Source: Paramecium pentaurelia (taxonomy: Eukaryota > Ciliophora > Oligohymenophorea > Peniculida > Parameciidae). Taken from it: a DNA stretch of 64,000 nucleotides. The translations under genes were made by a program, and so were the position numbers. A model generated the notes under the pieces. The model had not been told where the DNA came from, ran no database searches, and saw nothing but the letters and a program-made list of their open reading frames with translations. The stretch spans positions 19,566-83,565 of the forward strand of contig CAJJDO010000023.1 of the NCBI GenBank assembly GCA_905183005.1. The letters are read 5' to 3'. This document shows, piece by piece, positions 1 through 12,900 of this stretch. How positions within the stretch are numbered: the first letter of the stretch is position 1; every line of letters starts with the position of its first letter.

Positions 1-339
1 ATATTTAAAATCTAGTCGGTGTAAATAATATGGAATCTTTTTTGAAACGATGTATATCAAAATTAAAGTAAACCAAATGAAAATAACTGATGCACTGTTT
101 ACTATAAACAGAGGTGTTAAAATTATCTTTTTTGATTTGAATGGAATATTGTTAAAATTTTCGTTATTAGAGATAACTTAAAAAGGTCATAAAAATTGAA
201 ATATTTTTAAATGAAATTCATTTGTACAAATTCAGAGCAATAAAAAACTCTTATAAATTAAAAGAAAATTAAGAATTAATATACTTTAGATATGACAATA
301 TTTGTATTGCATAGTTATATATGCAAATTAAAATAAATT
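1..339. other. No gene recognised at left edge
   Basis: A+T-rich sequence with no frame that I can tie to a protein family. It lies downstream of the minus-strand Cys-rich remnant. It may contain that gene's decayed 3' part, because intact relatives usually carry a longer membrane region. Confidence 0.4.
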
Positions 340-3300
340 GATTTTAAATACTTATATCCTTATATCTAGAAGATTATAAAAGATATCTAACCCTCCAAAT
401 AGAAGAGCAGTTCCACTCACTGTTCCAATAGAATACAGAATATATTGATTGCTTGAAGAAGCCATTTCAACCTATTCAACTGTAGTTACATCAACAAAAA
501 TAATATCAGCAATTTTGGTTGTTACTATCTATTATTATTATAGAAATAATAAAAAAAACCTATTTTTTCTATAACCATCGCTAGATTTAAAATGAGAAAG
601 GTTGGTAAAGCTAATTTTGAGTCCATAGTTCTTTATGCTTTAATTAAATGATATCAAAAAATTAACAATTAAGTTTGAGTTTGGATGAATTACTAATAAA
701 CTATTGATATTCAATTATAATCATATTCATATCAGAAAAGATGTCATATTATTTTATGTTTATTTCTTCTTAACCATTCAGAATGATTACTTCAACATCC
801 TTATTAAAATCTATATCATTATTAAATCCGATGAGTATGTTATATGATAATTAAAATAATCTAATATTATTGTATATAGAGTGATCACCTGCTTATATTA
901 GAATTGGAATTTGTAATACTGGTTTGATAAACAAACTGGACCTTTACAAATAAATTATTTTTTATTCTGCATGTGCGATCACAATCATCTCTATTTAATA
1001 TAAAACTACTATCGCATTCTTTATCAACACTCATTATTAAATCTCCAAATTTAGAATAACATATGTTATTTTCAAAAATAGAGAATAAACCAACAATATC
1101 TTTACAATATCTTTACATTTTTAACACTATCCTTAATTATTTAATTTCAATCGGCACAAAGTATCGAAATTATTGAGCACATTTAAACAAACTAATTCTT
1201 GAATGAAGTATAATTACACACATTAAGTACAAATAGTGGAATTTAATGTATTATTAAAATCACATTAATTGCAATCATCACTAAATTAAAAAAAAAATTG
1301 AAGGTTCAAGTATTTTATTGATACATTTGTAATTAGGATTTATTTTATAATTAGTACATCCATCTCTTTGAATTTTATGTCCATCATCACAATCTTCTCC
1401 ATATGTCCATTATTTATCAGTAAAATCTTTATATTTGCAATCTTCCTTGCTTTTTACCTTCAATAGAATTACATGATAAACATTCATTATTTTCAGATAA
1501 AAAATACTCAGAATAACAGATACAATCATTATTTTATAAAATTCTATTCAATAAAGCAATTTGTGCATTCAGCTTATGAAGTGCATGATTTGCATCTGAA
1601 ATTGCATTTTAAACATTAGGTGTAATTAGATAAATAATAACCTTAATAACAAATACAAGAATCCTTTTCAAGAATAATATGTTAGATCTAAAAACATTAT
1701 GTACAAATTTATTGGGAAATACAAATTCCACATGGAAATTAGCATTTAAAATAATTAACATTATCTCTTTAATATCCTTATTTGCAAATGCATTTATTAT
1801 CAACTAAATCAAATGTCTTAATACAAAAGTACAATTATCTGATTAATTTACACATGGTTTACAATCTGCAATATTATTACTTGTATAAAATATATATAAT
1901 AATTTTAATACTTCTAATAATGCCTTTGTTAATAAATTAAATTATAATTTAAAAAGGTCTTTGAATTATTACATAATAATCAAGTATTATTGATAATATT
2001 CCAATCCTCCTAAACAAAAACAATCCGTTCCAGTTTGATTCATATAACATTTCATATCTATTCCAATCCTGATAAAACCATTTTTAATAAACAATAATAT
2101 AATTAATTCGTTACTTCCACTCAAACATTTTGTTCAAAATCTATACACTCTTTATAAATTCAAAAATATTAAATATCGTTAAGGTAATATTATTCTTAGC
2201 ATTCAGTACAATTTTATTATGAATAACAGCTAGAACATTCAATTTTGCATAATTTACATTTAAAATCTTCGTTATAGTAGAATCAAACTTGACACTAGCA
2301 TTCGTTTTGAATATAGACTAATTTGTGTCTGAACATTTAAGACATTTATTAGAAGCATTTACACTAGTTTAAAATTAAGGAGAAAATTTTAGACATAAAT
2401 TGTCATTAAAATAATATCCATCTCTACAATTGCATAAATTTTATTCTAAAATATATTTAGTATCATCAACACAAGATAAACAATAATTAGCATTGATTGT
2501 ACAATTTAGACATGGTGTTTAATATTCTTGACATGAATAATTGTTCATATAATATCCATTTTAACATCAACATTAATTGTTGATTAATACCTGATTTGAA
2601 TCTAAACATGTCAAACATTATTCTTGGTCACAAGTTGCACATAATGGTTAACAAGGAGTGCAGGAACTTAAGGAATCAGCATAAAATGAATCTTTGCATA
2701 TGCAATTGAAATTTTCATTCAGAATATGATAATCACAATTACAAGAATTACAATGATTCTAATTTACTGAACAAGTTTAATATAATTAACATTCAATACA
2801 ATTGTTATTCTAATCACTTTTCCAACCTTAATCACATTTACATTTGCCATTTTCAATTATATGATGAATATCTTAACATTATGTACAAGTCTCAGTATAA
2901 ATATAATACGAAATAATCTATAGTTGTTTAACATTTAATATATGGAGGAACACATGACTCGCATGAATTCCCAATCAGGACATATCCATCTTAGCAAATA
3001 CATTAATTTAATTCATTGATAAGTTAATGTTCATCAATGCATGACAAATAAAAAGTTGATGAATTTTTACAAGTCCAATACACTATTCACATTTCGATGG
3101 ATTAAAATTTAAGTCTTCATAATATCCATCTAAACAATAACATTATCTATTTTTGTTATTTTTATTGAATGTAGAAGCACATTCTAAATATGAATTAGAA
3201 TCTATATGAAATTTAATACATAGATGACTACATTATTAACATAAAAATGATTCATCCATGAAATATCCATCTTAAAAATTAAATTATGGCAAAATTTGTA

Positions 3301-3780
3301 TGAGTTAATCATTACAAGATAGACAAGTATTCTCTGAAGAACAATTTTTACATGGTAATTTACATGATTTGCATGATTCATCTTCAAAATAACTATCATC
3401 ACAAACACAAGTTTAATTATTTAAATGCCTATTTAAACCAGTTATACAAGATTGACAATTTGTTGATGAACTTGAACATGTATAACAAGGACTTAAGCAA
3501 CCAAAACGACTTTTTGGATTCGTATCAGCTTCAAATTCATTGATTTAACATGAAAAACTATTTGAAACTAATGCATAAGTTAGTGAATATGATAAACAAG
3601 TAGAAGCGGTTGTTTCACAAGTTAAATATGGAAATTAGCATTAGTCACACATAAATGTTAAGTATTTAAAAAATATCCATTCTCAATTTAGCAAGTAAGT
3701 GTTGATTAATGTAAATTATCAATACATGAGACACTTGTTGTTATTATTGTAGCATATTTACCTTAATTATAATCAATATT
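340..3780 (-). pseudogene. Decayed Cys-rich (furin-like repeat) surface membrane protein
   Basis: Read on the minus strand with TAA/TAG as Gln, this stretch gives repeated CxxC modules of the growth-factor-receptor/furin-like type common in large Paramecium surface proteins. Examples are CKSCKLPCKNCSSENTCLSC (about 3,310-3,380) and CKCDQGWKSDQNNNCIEC (about 2,800-2,850). Near its 3' end (about 360-450) is a hydrophobic run with TALLFGGLDIFYNLLDI, which resembles the membrane region of these proteins. The frame must be changed several times: near 3,630 (after a CVTNANFHIQ stretch), near 3,080 (between NPSKCEQC and TCKNSS) and near 2,895. An in-frame TGA falls between Cys codons near 2,570. The breaks do not fit 20-40 nt introns, so I call it a pseudogene. 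No convincing start is seen; the 5' end abuts the promoter-like block of the WD40 gene. The large gene at the right end of the window belongs to a related Cys-rich class but is not the same gene. Sequencing errors could explain some of the breaks. Confidence 0.6.
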
Positions 3781-3896
3781 AAATTTTAATAAAGTTCTAA
3801 CTTCTATTTTACAGAAATGCACAAGATACTTTTATTGATGTTGCAGTATATAACTTAAAGCTAAAGTAATAGAAATTCAATATTAAAAATAAATTA
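3755..3896 (+). promoter_or_regulatory. Upstream block shared by the two WD40 genes
   Basis: About 140 bp directly before the first WD40 start is recognisably homologous to the block before the second WD40 start (about 9,578-9,717, and its duplicate at 8,095-8,234). Shared landmarks in order are TTTACCT(T/G)AATTATAATC, a TTCTATTTTAC stretch, AAGATACTT, and TAATAGAAATTCAATATTAA. Retention beside both genes suggests promoter/5'-UTR function or recent common descent. No specific transcription factor site is claimed. Confidence 0.5.
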
Positions 3897-6784
3897 ATGA
3901 ATTGCACTTTTCATATTCAAAATCAAATATCATCGATCTGTAGAGCTCCTCATAAATGTGAATGTTAGAGAAAACTGTGCGCCGAATGCCAAGATGAACA
4001 TGGAGTGGATTCAAAATATATAGTATCGGTTAAAAAATTTCGAGATTTGGTTAATAACAAATTAACAAAGGACAATCTTGGTTAATCGCAATTAGAATAA
4101 ACCATGTAGGCTTTTAAATCCATGCTTTCTCAAACTGAGTCAACGTTGAAGAAAATTTGGGAAGAATTATAACAATCTATCTAGCAAGCTTATTATATGA
4201 TTTAAAAGGAAAACTAATTATACTTTAACCTCATCAACGAAAATACAAATCTAGCTGAATCCTCCTACACAAACTTGGAAAAATTAGTAAACTATGTAGA
4301 AGGAACGAACTTATCTGATTGGAATACTCAGAAGAATTCTTTTATGATGGTATTAGATCAGACAAAAAATTGGTGGGAGCATCATATTAAGCGTTTTATT
4401 GAAGAGTTTAACCCAAGAATGCAATCAATTCAATCATTAATTAAGTAAGTATTTAAATCATATCCCTAGGGAAGAAAAACAACATATTGATTAAATGAAG
4501 GAAGATCTTTTTGAAATCTTGGCTTACATCCAGGATATTGATGAATCTATATATAAGAAGATTGTTGAGATAATTAAAAGAGAGAAAGTTTCAGACATCC
4601 TTGGATTCCTTTTGAAGACAAACAATCAACACTTATATGAAACTTTTTTCAGTAAGCAAGAAAATATAAACGATATACAGAGGTAAATAAAGAAAATAAA
4701 AATGTTTTGACAAATATTTATGATCATAAATTTAATAAAGATGACTATTCTTCAGAAGTTTTTGAAAAGGCAAGATAAGACCTAATAAAAAGGATGAAAA
4801 ATAATAAAGGGATCATAGATTTTATCAAGTATTTAGTTCTCCTCACAAGCATAGATGTAAAATTTATGTAAAGCGGATCAAATGGATTGAATTTATTAGT
4901 AGGCATGAAGATAGATATAAGGAATTAATCATTTGAGAATATAAGAATAAGGAATACTTCTTTAATTGGTGGTAACTTTGCACGATGCAACTTGATTGGA
5001 TCGGAATTTGATAATGTGGATATCAGTGGAGTCAATTTTAATGGTGCAATATTATTTAATTGTAAATGGAAGAACTTAAAAATCCATGAATTAAATAAGA
5101 TGGATGGTCATAATTGAAGTGTTTTGTAAATCTAAATTTCTCCTGATGGAAATACATTAGCTTCTACATCTGGTAGTAATGATAAGTCTATCCGTCTATG
5201 GGATGTCAAAACAGGATAATAAAAAGCCAAATTGGATGGTCATACTAACACTGTCTGGTCAGTCTGTTTCTCTCCAGATGGTAATACATTAGCTTCTGGT
5301 AGTAATGATAAGTCTATTCGTCTATGGGATGTCACAACAGGATTGCAAAAAGCCAAATTTGATGGTCATAAGCATTGGGTAATGTCAGTTTGTTTCTCTC
5401 CTGATAGAAATACATTAGCTTCTAGTGGTGGTAATCCTTTTGGTGGTGGTGACAACTCTATCCGTCTATGGGATGTCAAAACAGGATAATAAAAATGCAA
5501 ATTTATTGGTCATACTAACACTGTTGGGTCAGTTTGTTTTTCTCCAGATGGAAATACATTAGCTTCTGGTAGTGAAGATAACTCTATCCGTTTGTGGGAT
5601 GTTAAAATAGGATAAGAAAAAGCCAAGTTAGATGGTCATTGTGGAACTGTCTACTCAGTCTGTTTTTCACCTGATGGAAATTCATTAGCATCTGCAAGTA
5701 ATGATTAGTCTCTCCGTCTATGGGATGTTACAACAGGATTGTAAAAAGCCAAATTTGATGGTCATTAGCATTGGGTAATGTCAGTTTGTTTCTCATCTGA
5801 TGGAGATACATTAGCTTCTGGCGGTGGTAATCCTTTTGGTGGTGGTGACAACTCCATCCGCATATGGGATGTCAAAACAGGATAATAAAAAGCCAAATTG
5901 GATGGTCATGATGGAACTGTCAACGCAGTTTGTTTCTCTCCTGATGGAAATTCTTTAGCATCTGGTAGTAAGGATACGTCTATCCGTCTATGGAATATCA
6001 AAACAGGTTAATAATAAGCCAAATTCGATGGTCATACTAGCATTGTCTACACAGTCTGTTTCTCACCTAATGGAAATACATTAGCATCTGGTAATAATGA
6101 TTAGTCTATCCGTTTATGGGATGTCAGAACAGGATAGTAAAAAGCAAAATTTGATGGTCATACATCCACTGTCTACTAAGTTTGTTTTTCGCCTGACGGA
6201 AATGCATTAGCATCTGGTAGTAATGATTAGTCCCTCCGTTTATGGGATATCACAACAGGATAATTAAAAGTCAAATTTGATGGTCATACATCCACTGTTA
6301 AATCAGTCTCTTTCATTCCTGATGGTATTAAATTGGCTTCTGGTAGTGAAGATAACTCCATCCGTCTATGGGATATTAAAACAGGATAATAAATAAACAA
6401 ATTAGATGGGCATAGTTTTGGTGTCAAGTCAGTTTGTTTCTCTCCTAATGGGAATTTATTAGCTTCTGGTAGTTATGATCAGTCTATCCGTCTATGGGAT
6501 GTCCAGAATGGAAAAGAATTTTTACTCGATGACAAAACTCTTAAAGATAATCTTGCTAAATTTGAAGCATCGCTATCTTAGAACAATCTTCTATCATGTA
6601 TTTATTTCATTACTATTTGTTAGTATCTAAAATTACAATTCTACGAATTTCTCGAACTCCATTATTTTAAGCATAAGGAGCTTTGATCTTGAAAGGAGAT
6701 TTTCTAAATTATGAGGGATACGATCTAAAATAATTATCCAAATCAAAAGGTAGTTGTTTTTTAGATGACTTTAAGTTAAAGTGA
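3897..6784 (+). pseudogene. Zinc-finger / coiled-coil / pentapeptide / WD40 protein, interrupted by one in-frame TGA
   Basis: Predicted scaffold protein of about 935 codons. The start ATG opens an N-terminus with a B-box-like Cys/His cluster (CRAPHKCECQRKLCAECQ then EHG), followed by a coiled coil. Next comes a helical linker (DIDESIYKKIVEIIK). A pentapeptide-like segment follows (NFARCNLIGSEFDNVDISG). About 11 WD40 repeats of 42 residues then run from about 5,104 to 6,510, and the protein ends in a short KGDFLNYEGYDL tail. Three introns restore the frame exactly: 4445-4469 (25 nt), 4652-4680 (29 nt) and 6598-6623 (26 nt); the spliced length is 936 codons ending at TGA 6782-6784. The one defect is TGA at 5115-5117, in the first WD40 repeat just after GHN. 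No plausible intron removes it. It may be a recent nonsense change (the paralogue at 9.7 kb has a sense codon there), a sequencing error, or readthrough. The repeats are very similar to those of the paralogue, with only TGA acting as stop. Confidence 0.75.
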
Positions 6785-6985
6785 GCATGATTATTCATTA
6801 ACAATATTACAACTATAATTTCAATCAATATCTAATATTTTTTTTAATTATGTCTTTATCAGATTCTATTCTTCATCTTAATTTCTAAAGCTAGGTACGT
6901 TTTAATTTTTCAAGTTTTATTCCATTTCAGTAATTTATACACCACAAGTATTTTAATATTATTAAAACATATGGTCAGTCTAGTG

Positions 6986-8467
6986 TAATAAATGATGTCA
7001 TATAAACTATTATTAATTAATATTAATAGAGATTTAATTTTTAATGATGCTACATTAAATAAGCACTCTACAAAATGTTTAACAGAGAGCAGTGATCTTA
7101 ACGAAGAGCTAAAAGAATTGCGAAATAATTATTTAAAAAAAGTTACTTAACACACAACTGAATTCTTTTAAATAGTCGAAGATATAATCATAGATTTACT
7201 AAATTAATTAATATTTATTAAAAGGATTGTTTATAAGTTATAATAGTTATTTTTTTAGTTCATAAATAATAAACAATAGTTAAAAATTACTTATTATTTT
7301 ATTTAATAACTAGAATAAGAAAAATATATGTCATTTTTTAAGAAATCCTAGAAATAATCTAACCTATAAAAAAGTTAAAAAAAATAGATTGAATGATTTT
7401 TGCTCACCCCATTAAAATTAAGGAGATTAACTTAAGCTCTATGTGAACCCATACCTATATCCAAAGGAGCAAATATTATACAAGCTTAGATAATAAACAT
7501 TAAACCAACAATATCATGTAAAAAATACACTTAATTTAATTTTAGCCACTATATTACTTATAGCAGCTTACTTTCTTTCAAATTTAATTGAAATATTTTT
7601 GAATTCATCAACATGTCAAATTTACAGTTAACTTTGCACATTAAGAAATACCCTAAATTTCTGAAGAACAAAACTAATGAATTTATTGTTATGCATATAT
7701 CAATTAAATTCATCCTATATTAATTTTGCATCATAATAAAAAATAGTCCCCTTCAAATTACACAAAAATATTTTGAATAATTCAAAGCAAAACTATTAAA
7801 CAAATTGAAGAAAGTTATTTATAAGAAATAGTTCTTTTCTAAAAGAAAAAATATAAGAAAATAATGACTTACCCAGGAATACATTGAAAAATCATTAATT
7901 GGTTATAAGAGTAAGATTTTATTCAGATATATTCTAAACAAATATTTATGCTCTAAAATAAGGATTATCAAAAAATGTACTAATTAATTATATTACTCAA
8001 ATTAAGTATAAATTAATTTATTCATATACAAATTAATTATTCTATATGATTAAAGAATAAAGCTATGTATATGTCGAAATGAATTCTCAATAGTATAATT
8101 TACCTGAATTATAATCGATTTCAAATCTACACAATGTCTGGATTTCTATTTTACGAAAATAAATAAGATACTTCAATCGATTTTGCAGTAAATAAATTAA
8201 AGTCGGAGTAATAGAAATTCAATATTAAAAATTAAAAAGAAAATGTAGTGCCTTGTTTAAGAAAATGATTCTCTAGCTGACGTCTTTTATTAAGTTAAAG
8301 ATATAGATGAACAAATATTTGGCGTCATATTAGAAATATTTATAAAGGAGAAAGTTTAAGGTTGCATAGGGTATCTTTCAGATAATGGAAATCAAAAAAT
8401 TTAGGAACAATACATCTTAGAACAAGGAGAGAATTTAATAGAAGATGATAATAAATAGCAATTTTAT
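6986..8467 (+). repeat. 1,482-bp direct duplication, copy 1
   Basis: Sequence from TAATAAATGATGTC to GCAATTTTAT is repeated at 8469-9950, separated by one N at 8468. The only mismatch I found is position 7354 (A) against 8837 (T). The copy holds non-coding sequence plus the first 225 bp of the downstream WD40 gene (8243-8467), cut off at the N. A single N between near-identical copies is typical of two overlapping contigs that were not merged, so this is probably an assembly artefact or two haplotypes rather than a real tandem repeat. Confidence 0.9.
8243..8467 (+). pseudogene. Truncated 5' end of the second WD40 gene (in duplication copy 1)
   Basis: This is identical to the first 225 bases of the WD40 gene that starts at 9726 and stops abruptly at the N at 8468. 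It encodes the linker beginning MQCLVQENDSLADVFYQ. It is almost certainly the same locus represented twice and should not be counted as a separate gene. Confidence 0.8.
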
Positions 8468-8468
8468 N

Positions 8469-9950
8469 TAATAAATGATGTCATATAAACTATTATTAAT
8501 TAATATTAATAGAGATTTAATTTTTAATGATGCTACATTAAATAAGCACTCTACAAAATGTTTAACAGAGAGCAGTGATCTTAACGAAGAGCTAAAAGAA
8601 TTGCGAAATAATTATTTAAAAAAAGTTACTTAACACACAACTGAATTCTTTTAAATAGTCGAAGATATAATCATAGATTTACTAAATTAATTAATATTTA
8701 TTAAAAGGATTGTTTATAAGTTATAATAGTTATTTTTTTAGTTCATAAATAATAAACAATAGTTAAAAATTACTTATTATTTTATTTAATAACTAGAATA
8801 AGAAAAATATATGTCATTTTTTAAGAAATCCTAGAATTAATCTAACCTATAAAAAAGTTAAAAAAAATAGATTGAATGATTTTTGCTCACCCCATTAAAA
8901 TTAAGGAGATTAACTTAAGCTCTATGTGAACCCATACCTATATCCAAAGGAGCAAATATTATACAAGCTTAGATAATAAACATTAAACCAACAATATCAT
9001 GTAAAAAATACACTTAATTTAATTTTAGCCACTATATTACTTATAGCAGCTTACTTTCTTTCAAATTTAATTGAAATATTTTTGAATTCATCAACATGTC
9101 AAATTTACAGTTAACTTTGCACATTAAGAAATACCCTAAATTTCTGAAGAACAAAACTAATGAATTTATTGTTATGCATATATCAATTAAATTCATCCTA
9201 TATTAATTTTGCATCATAATAAAAAATAGTCCCCTTCAAATTACACAAAAATATTTTGAATAATTCAAAGCAAAACTATTAAACAAATTGAAGAAAGTTA
9301 TTTATAAGAAATAGTTCTTTTCTAAAAGAAAAAATATAAGAAAATAATGACTTACCCAGGAATACATTGAAAAATCATTAATTGGTTATAAGAGTAAGAT
9401 TTTATTCAGATATATTCTAAACAAATATTTATGCTCTAAAATAAGGATTATCAAAAAATGTACTAATTAATTATATTACTCAAATTAAGTATAAATTAAT
9501 TTATTCATATACAAATTAATTATTCTATATGATTAAAGAATAAAGCTATGTATATGTCGAAATGAATTCTCAATAGTATAATTTACCTGAATTATAATCG
9601 ATTTCAAATCTACACAATGTCTGGATTTCTATTTTACGAAAATAAATAAGATACTTCAATCGATTTTGCAGTAAATAAATTAAAGTCGGAGTAATAGAAA
9701 TTCAATATTAAAAATTAAAAAGAAAATGTAGTGCCTTGTTTAAGAAAATGATTCTCTAGCTGACGTCTTTTATTAAGTTAAAGATATAGATGAACAAATA
9801 TTTGGCGTCATATTAGAAATATTTATAAAGGAGAAAGTTTAAGGTTGCATAGGGTATCTTTCAGATAATGGAAATCAAAAAATTTAGGAACAATACATCT
9901 TAGAACAAGGAGAGAATTTAATAGAAGATGATAATAAATAGCAATTTTAT
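8469..9950 (+). repeat. 1,482-bp direct duplication, copy 2
   Basis: Second copy of 6986-8467. It continues without interruption into the intact WD40 gene, so this copy is in the native context. It contains the promoter-like block (about 9,578-9,717) and the first 225 bases of the gene starting at 9726. Confidence 0.9.
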
Positions 9951-12900
9951 GATTTTTAAAATAACATCAAACTAATTACTAATGTCTTAAAAAAAATAAA
10001 AGATCATGGCTTCAATACATTAGACTATTCAAATGAAGAATATGAAGAATCTATAAAGAATTTAATTAAAAGAATAAAATAAGATAGAAAAATCATAGAA
10101 TTTTTGAAATTTTTAGTTCACCTTACATCTATAGATAAAACTTTCCTCTAATGTGGGTCTAATTCATTACATATATTAGTTTAGATGAAGGTGGACCTTA
10201 GAAACAATAATTTTGAAAATATTCAAATCTAAAATACTTCTTTAGTAGAAGCTAATTTTGTTAGGTGTAATTTAAGTGGATCCTAGTTTAATAATGTCAA
10301 CATAAGTGGAATAAATCTGAATGGAGCCATATTAATAAATTGTAAATGGAAAAATTTAAAAATCCATGAATTAAATAAAGTAAATGGTCATACTAATTAT
10401 GTCTACTCAGTCTGTTTCTCTCCTAATGGAAATATATTAGCATCTAGTAGTAGAGATAACTCTATCCGTCTATGGGATGTCAAAACAGGATAATCAAAAG
10501 CCAAACTAGACTGTCATAGTAATGGTGTTAACTCAGTATGTTTCTCTTCGGATGGTAATACATTAGCTTGTGGGAGTGGTGATAAGTTTATCCATCTATG
10601 GAATGTGAAGACAAAGAAAAAAATAGTCAAATTCGTTGGTCATTTGGACACTGTCAATTCTGTCTGTTTCTCTCCTAATGGAAAAAGATTAGCATCTGGT
10701 AGTAGTGATAACTCCATCCGTCTATGGGATGTGAAAACAAGATAATAAAAAGCCATATTGGATGGTCATACTAGTTATGTCTTGTCGGTCTGTTTTTCAC
10801 CTGATGGAACTACATTAGCATCAGGTAGTAGTGATAACTCTATCCGTCTATGGGATGTCTAAACAGGATAATAAAAAGCCACATTCGGTAGTCATAAGAA
10901 TTGGGTAATGTCAGTCTGCTACTCTCCTGATGGAAATACGTTAGCCTCTGGTAGTTATGACAAATCTATCCTTCTATGGGATGTCAAAACAGGATAATAA
11001 AAGGCCAAATTAGATGGCCATAGTAATGGTGTTAATTCAGTCTGTTTCTCTCCTCATGGAAATTCATTAGCATCTGGTAGTAAGGATACGTCTATCCGTC
11101 TATGGAATGTCAAAACAGGATAATAAAAAGCCAAATTAGATGGTCATACTAGTGATGTCTATTCAGTCAGTTTCTCACCTGATGGAAATACATTAGCTTC
11201 TGGTGGTAGTGACAAATCTATCCGTCTATGGGATGTTAAAACTGGATAATACAAACCCAAACAAAATGGCCATACTAGTGTTATCTCATCAGTTTGTTTT
11301 TCTCCTGATGGGAATACATAAGCTTCTGGTAGTTATGATAAATCTATCTGTCTATGGGATGTCAGAACAGGATAATAAAAAGCTAGGTTTGATGGTCATA
11401 CTAGAACTGTCTACTCAATCTGTTTTTCACCTGATGGAACTACATTAGCTTCTGGTAGTGATGATCACTCTATCCGCCTATGGGATATCAAAATTGGATA
11501 ATAAACAGCCATATTGGATGGTCATACTAGCACTGTCTACTCAGTCTGTTACTCTATTGATGGAAATATATTAGCTTCTGCTAGTAAAGACAAATCTATC
11601 CTTCTATGGGATGTAAAAACAGGATAATAAAACCTGAAATTGTATGGTCATACTAGCACTGTCTACTCAGTCTGTTTTTCACCTGATGGAACAACATTAG
11701 CTTCTGGTAGTTATGATAACTCTATCCGTCTATGGGATGTCAAAACAGGATAATAAAAAGCCAAATTAGATGGTCATAGTAGTTGTATTAACTCAGTCTG
11801 TTTCTCTCCTGATGGAAATACATTAGCTTCTGGTAGTGATGATAAGTCTATCCGTCTATGGGATGTCAAAACAGGATAATAAAAAGCCAAATTAGATGGT
11901 CATACTAGTGATGTCTATTCAGTCAGTTTCTCACCTGATGGAAATACATTAGCTTCTGGTGGTAGTGACAAATCTATCCGTCTATGGGATGTTAAAACTG
12001 GATAATACAAACCCAAACAAAATGGCCATACTAGTGTTATCTCATCAGTTTGTTTTTCTCCTGATGGGAATACATAAGCTTCTGGTAGTTATGATAAATC
12101 TATCTGTCTATGGGATGTCAGAACAGGATAATAAAAAGCTAGGTTTGATGGTCATACTAGAACTGTCTACTCAATCTGTTTTTCACCTGATGGAACTACA
12201 TTAGCTTCTGGTAGTGATGATCACTCTATCCGCCTATGGGATATCAAAATTGGATAATAAACAGCCATATTGGATGGTCATACTAGCACTGTCTACTCAG
12301 TCTGTTACTCTATTGATGGAAATATATTAGCTTCTGCTAGTAAAGACAAATCTATCCTTCTATGGGATGTAAAAACAGGATAATAAAACCTGAAATTGTA
12401 TGGTCATACTAGCACTGTCTACTCAGTCTGTTTTTCACCTGATGGAACAACATTAGCTTCTGGTAGTTATGATAACTCTATCTGTCTATGGGATGTCAAA
12501 ACAGGATAATAAAACCTGAAATTGTATGGTCATACTAGCACTGTCAACTCAGTCTGTTTTTCACCTGACGGAAATACTTTAGCTTCTGGTAGTAATGATA
12601 AGTCTATCCGTCTATGGGATGTAAAAAAAGGTTAATAAAAGGCCAAATTAGATGGTAATACTAGTTATGTCTATTCAGTCAGCTTCTCATCTGATGGAAA
12701 TAAATTAGCTTCTGGTAGTTATGATAAGTCTATCTGTATATGGGATGTCAAAACAGGATAATAAAAAGCCAAATTAGATGGTCATAGTAATTGTATTAAT
12801 TCAGTCTGTTTCTCTCCTGATGGAAATACATTAGCTTCTGGTAGTAGTGATTACTCTATCCGTCTATGGGATGTAAAAGAAATTTATTCATCTGATAAAA

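Noticed and set aside
1609..1803. Minus-strand ORF of 64 codons in the Cys-rich remnant
   Set aside because: Shadow frame; the neighbouring frame gives the Cys-rich repeats.
11203..12204. 81-codon plus-strand ORFs inside the WD40 gene (MVVTNLSVYGMLKLD...)
   Set aside because: They are a shifted frame of the WD40 repeats; the true frame reads TAA/TAG as Gln.
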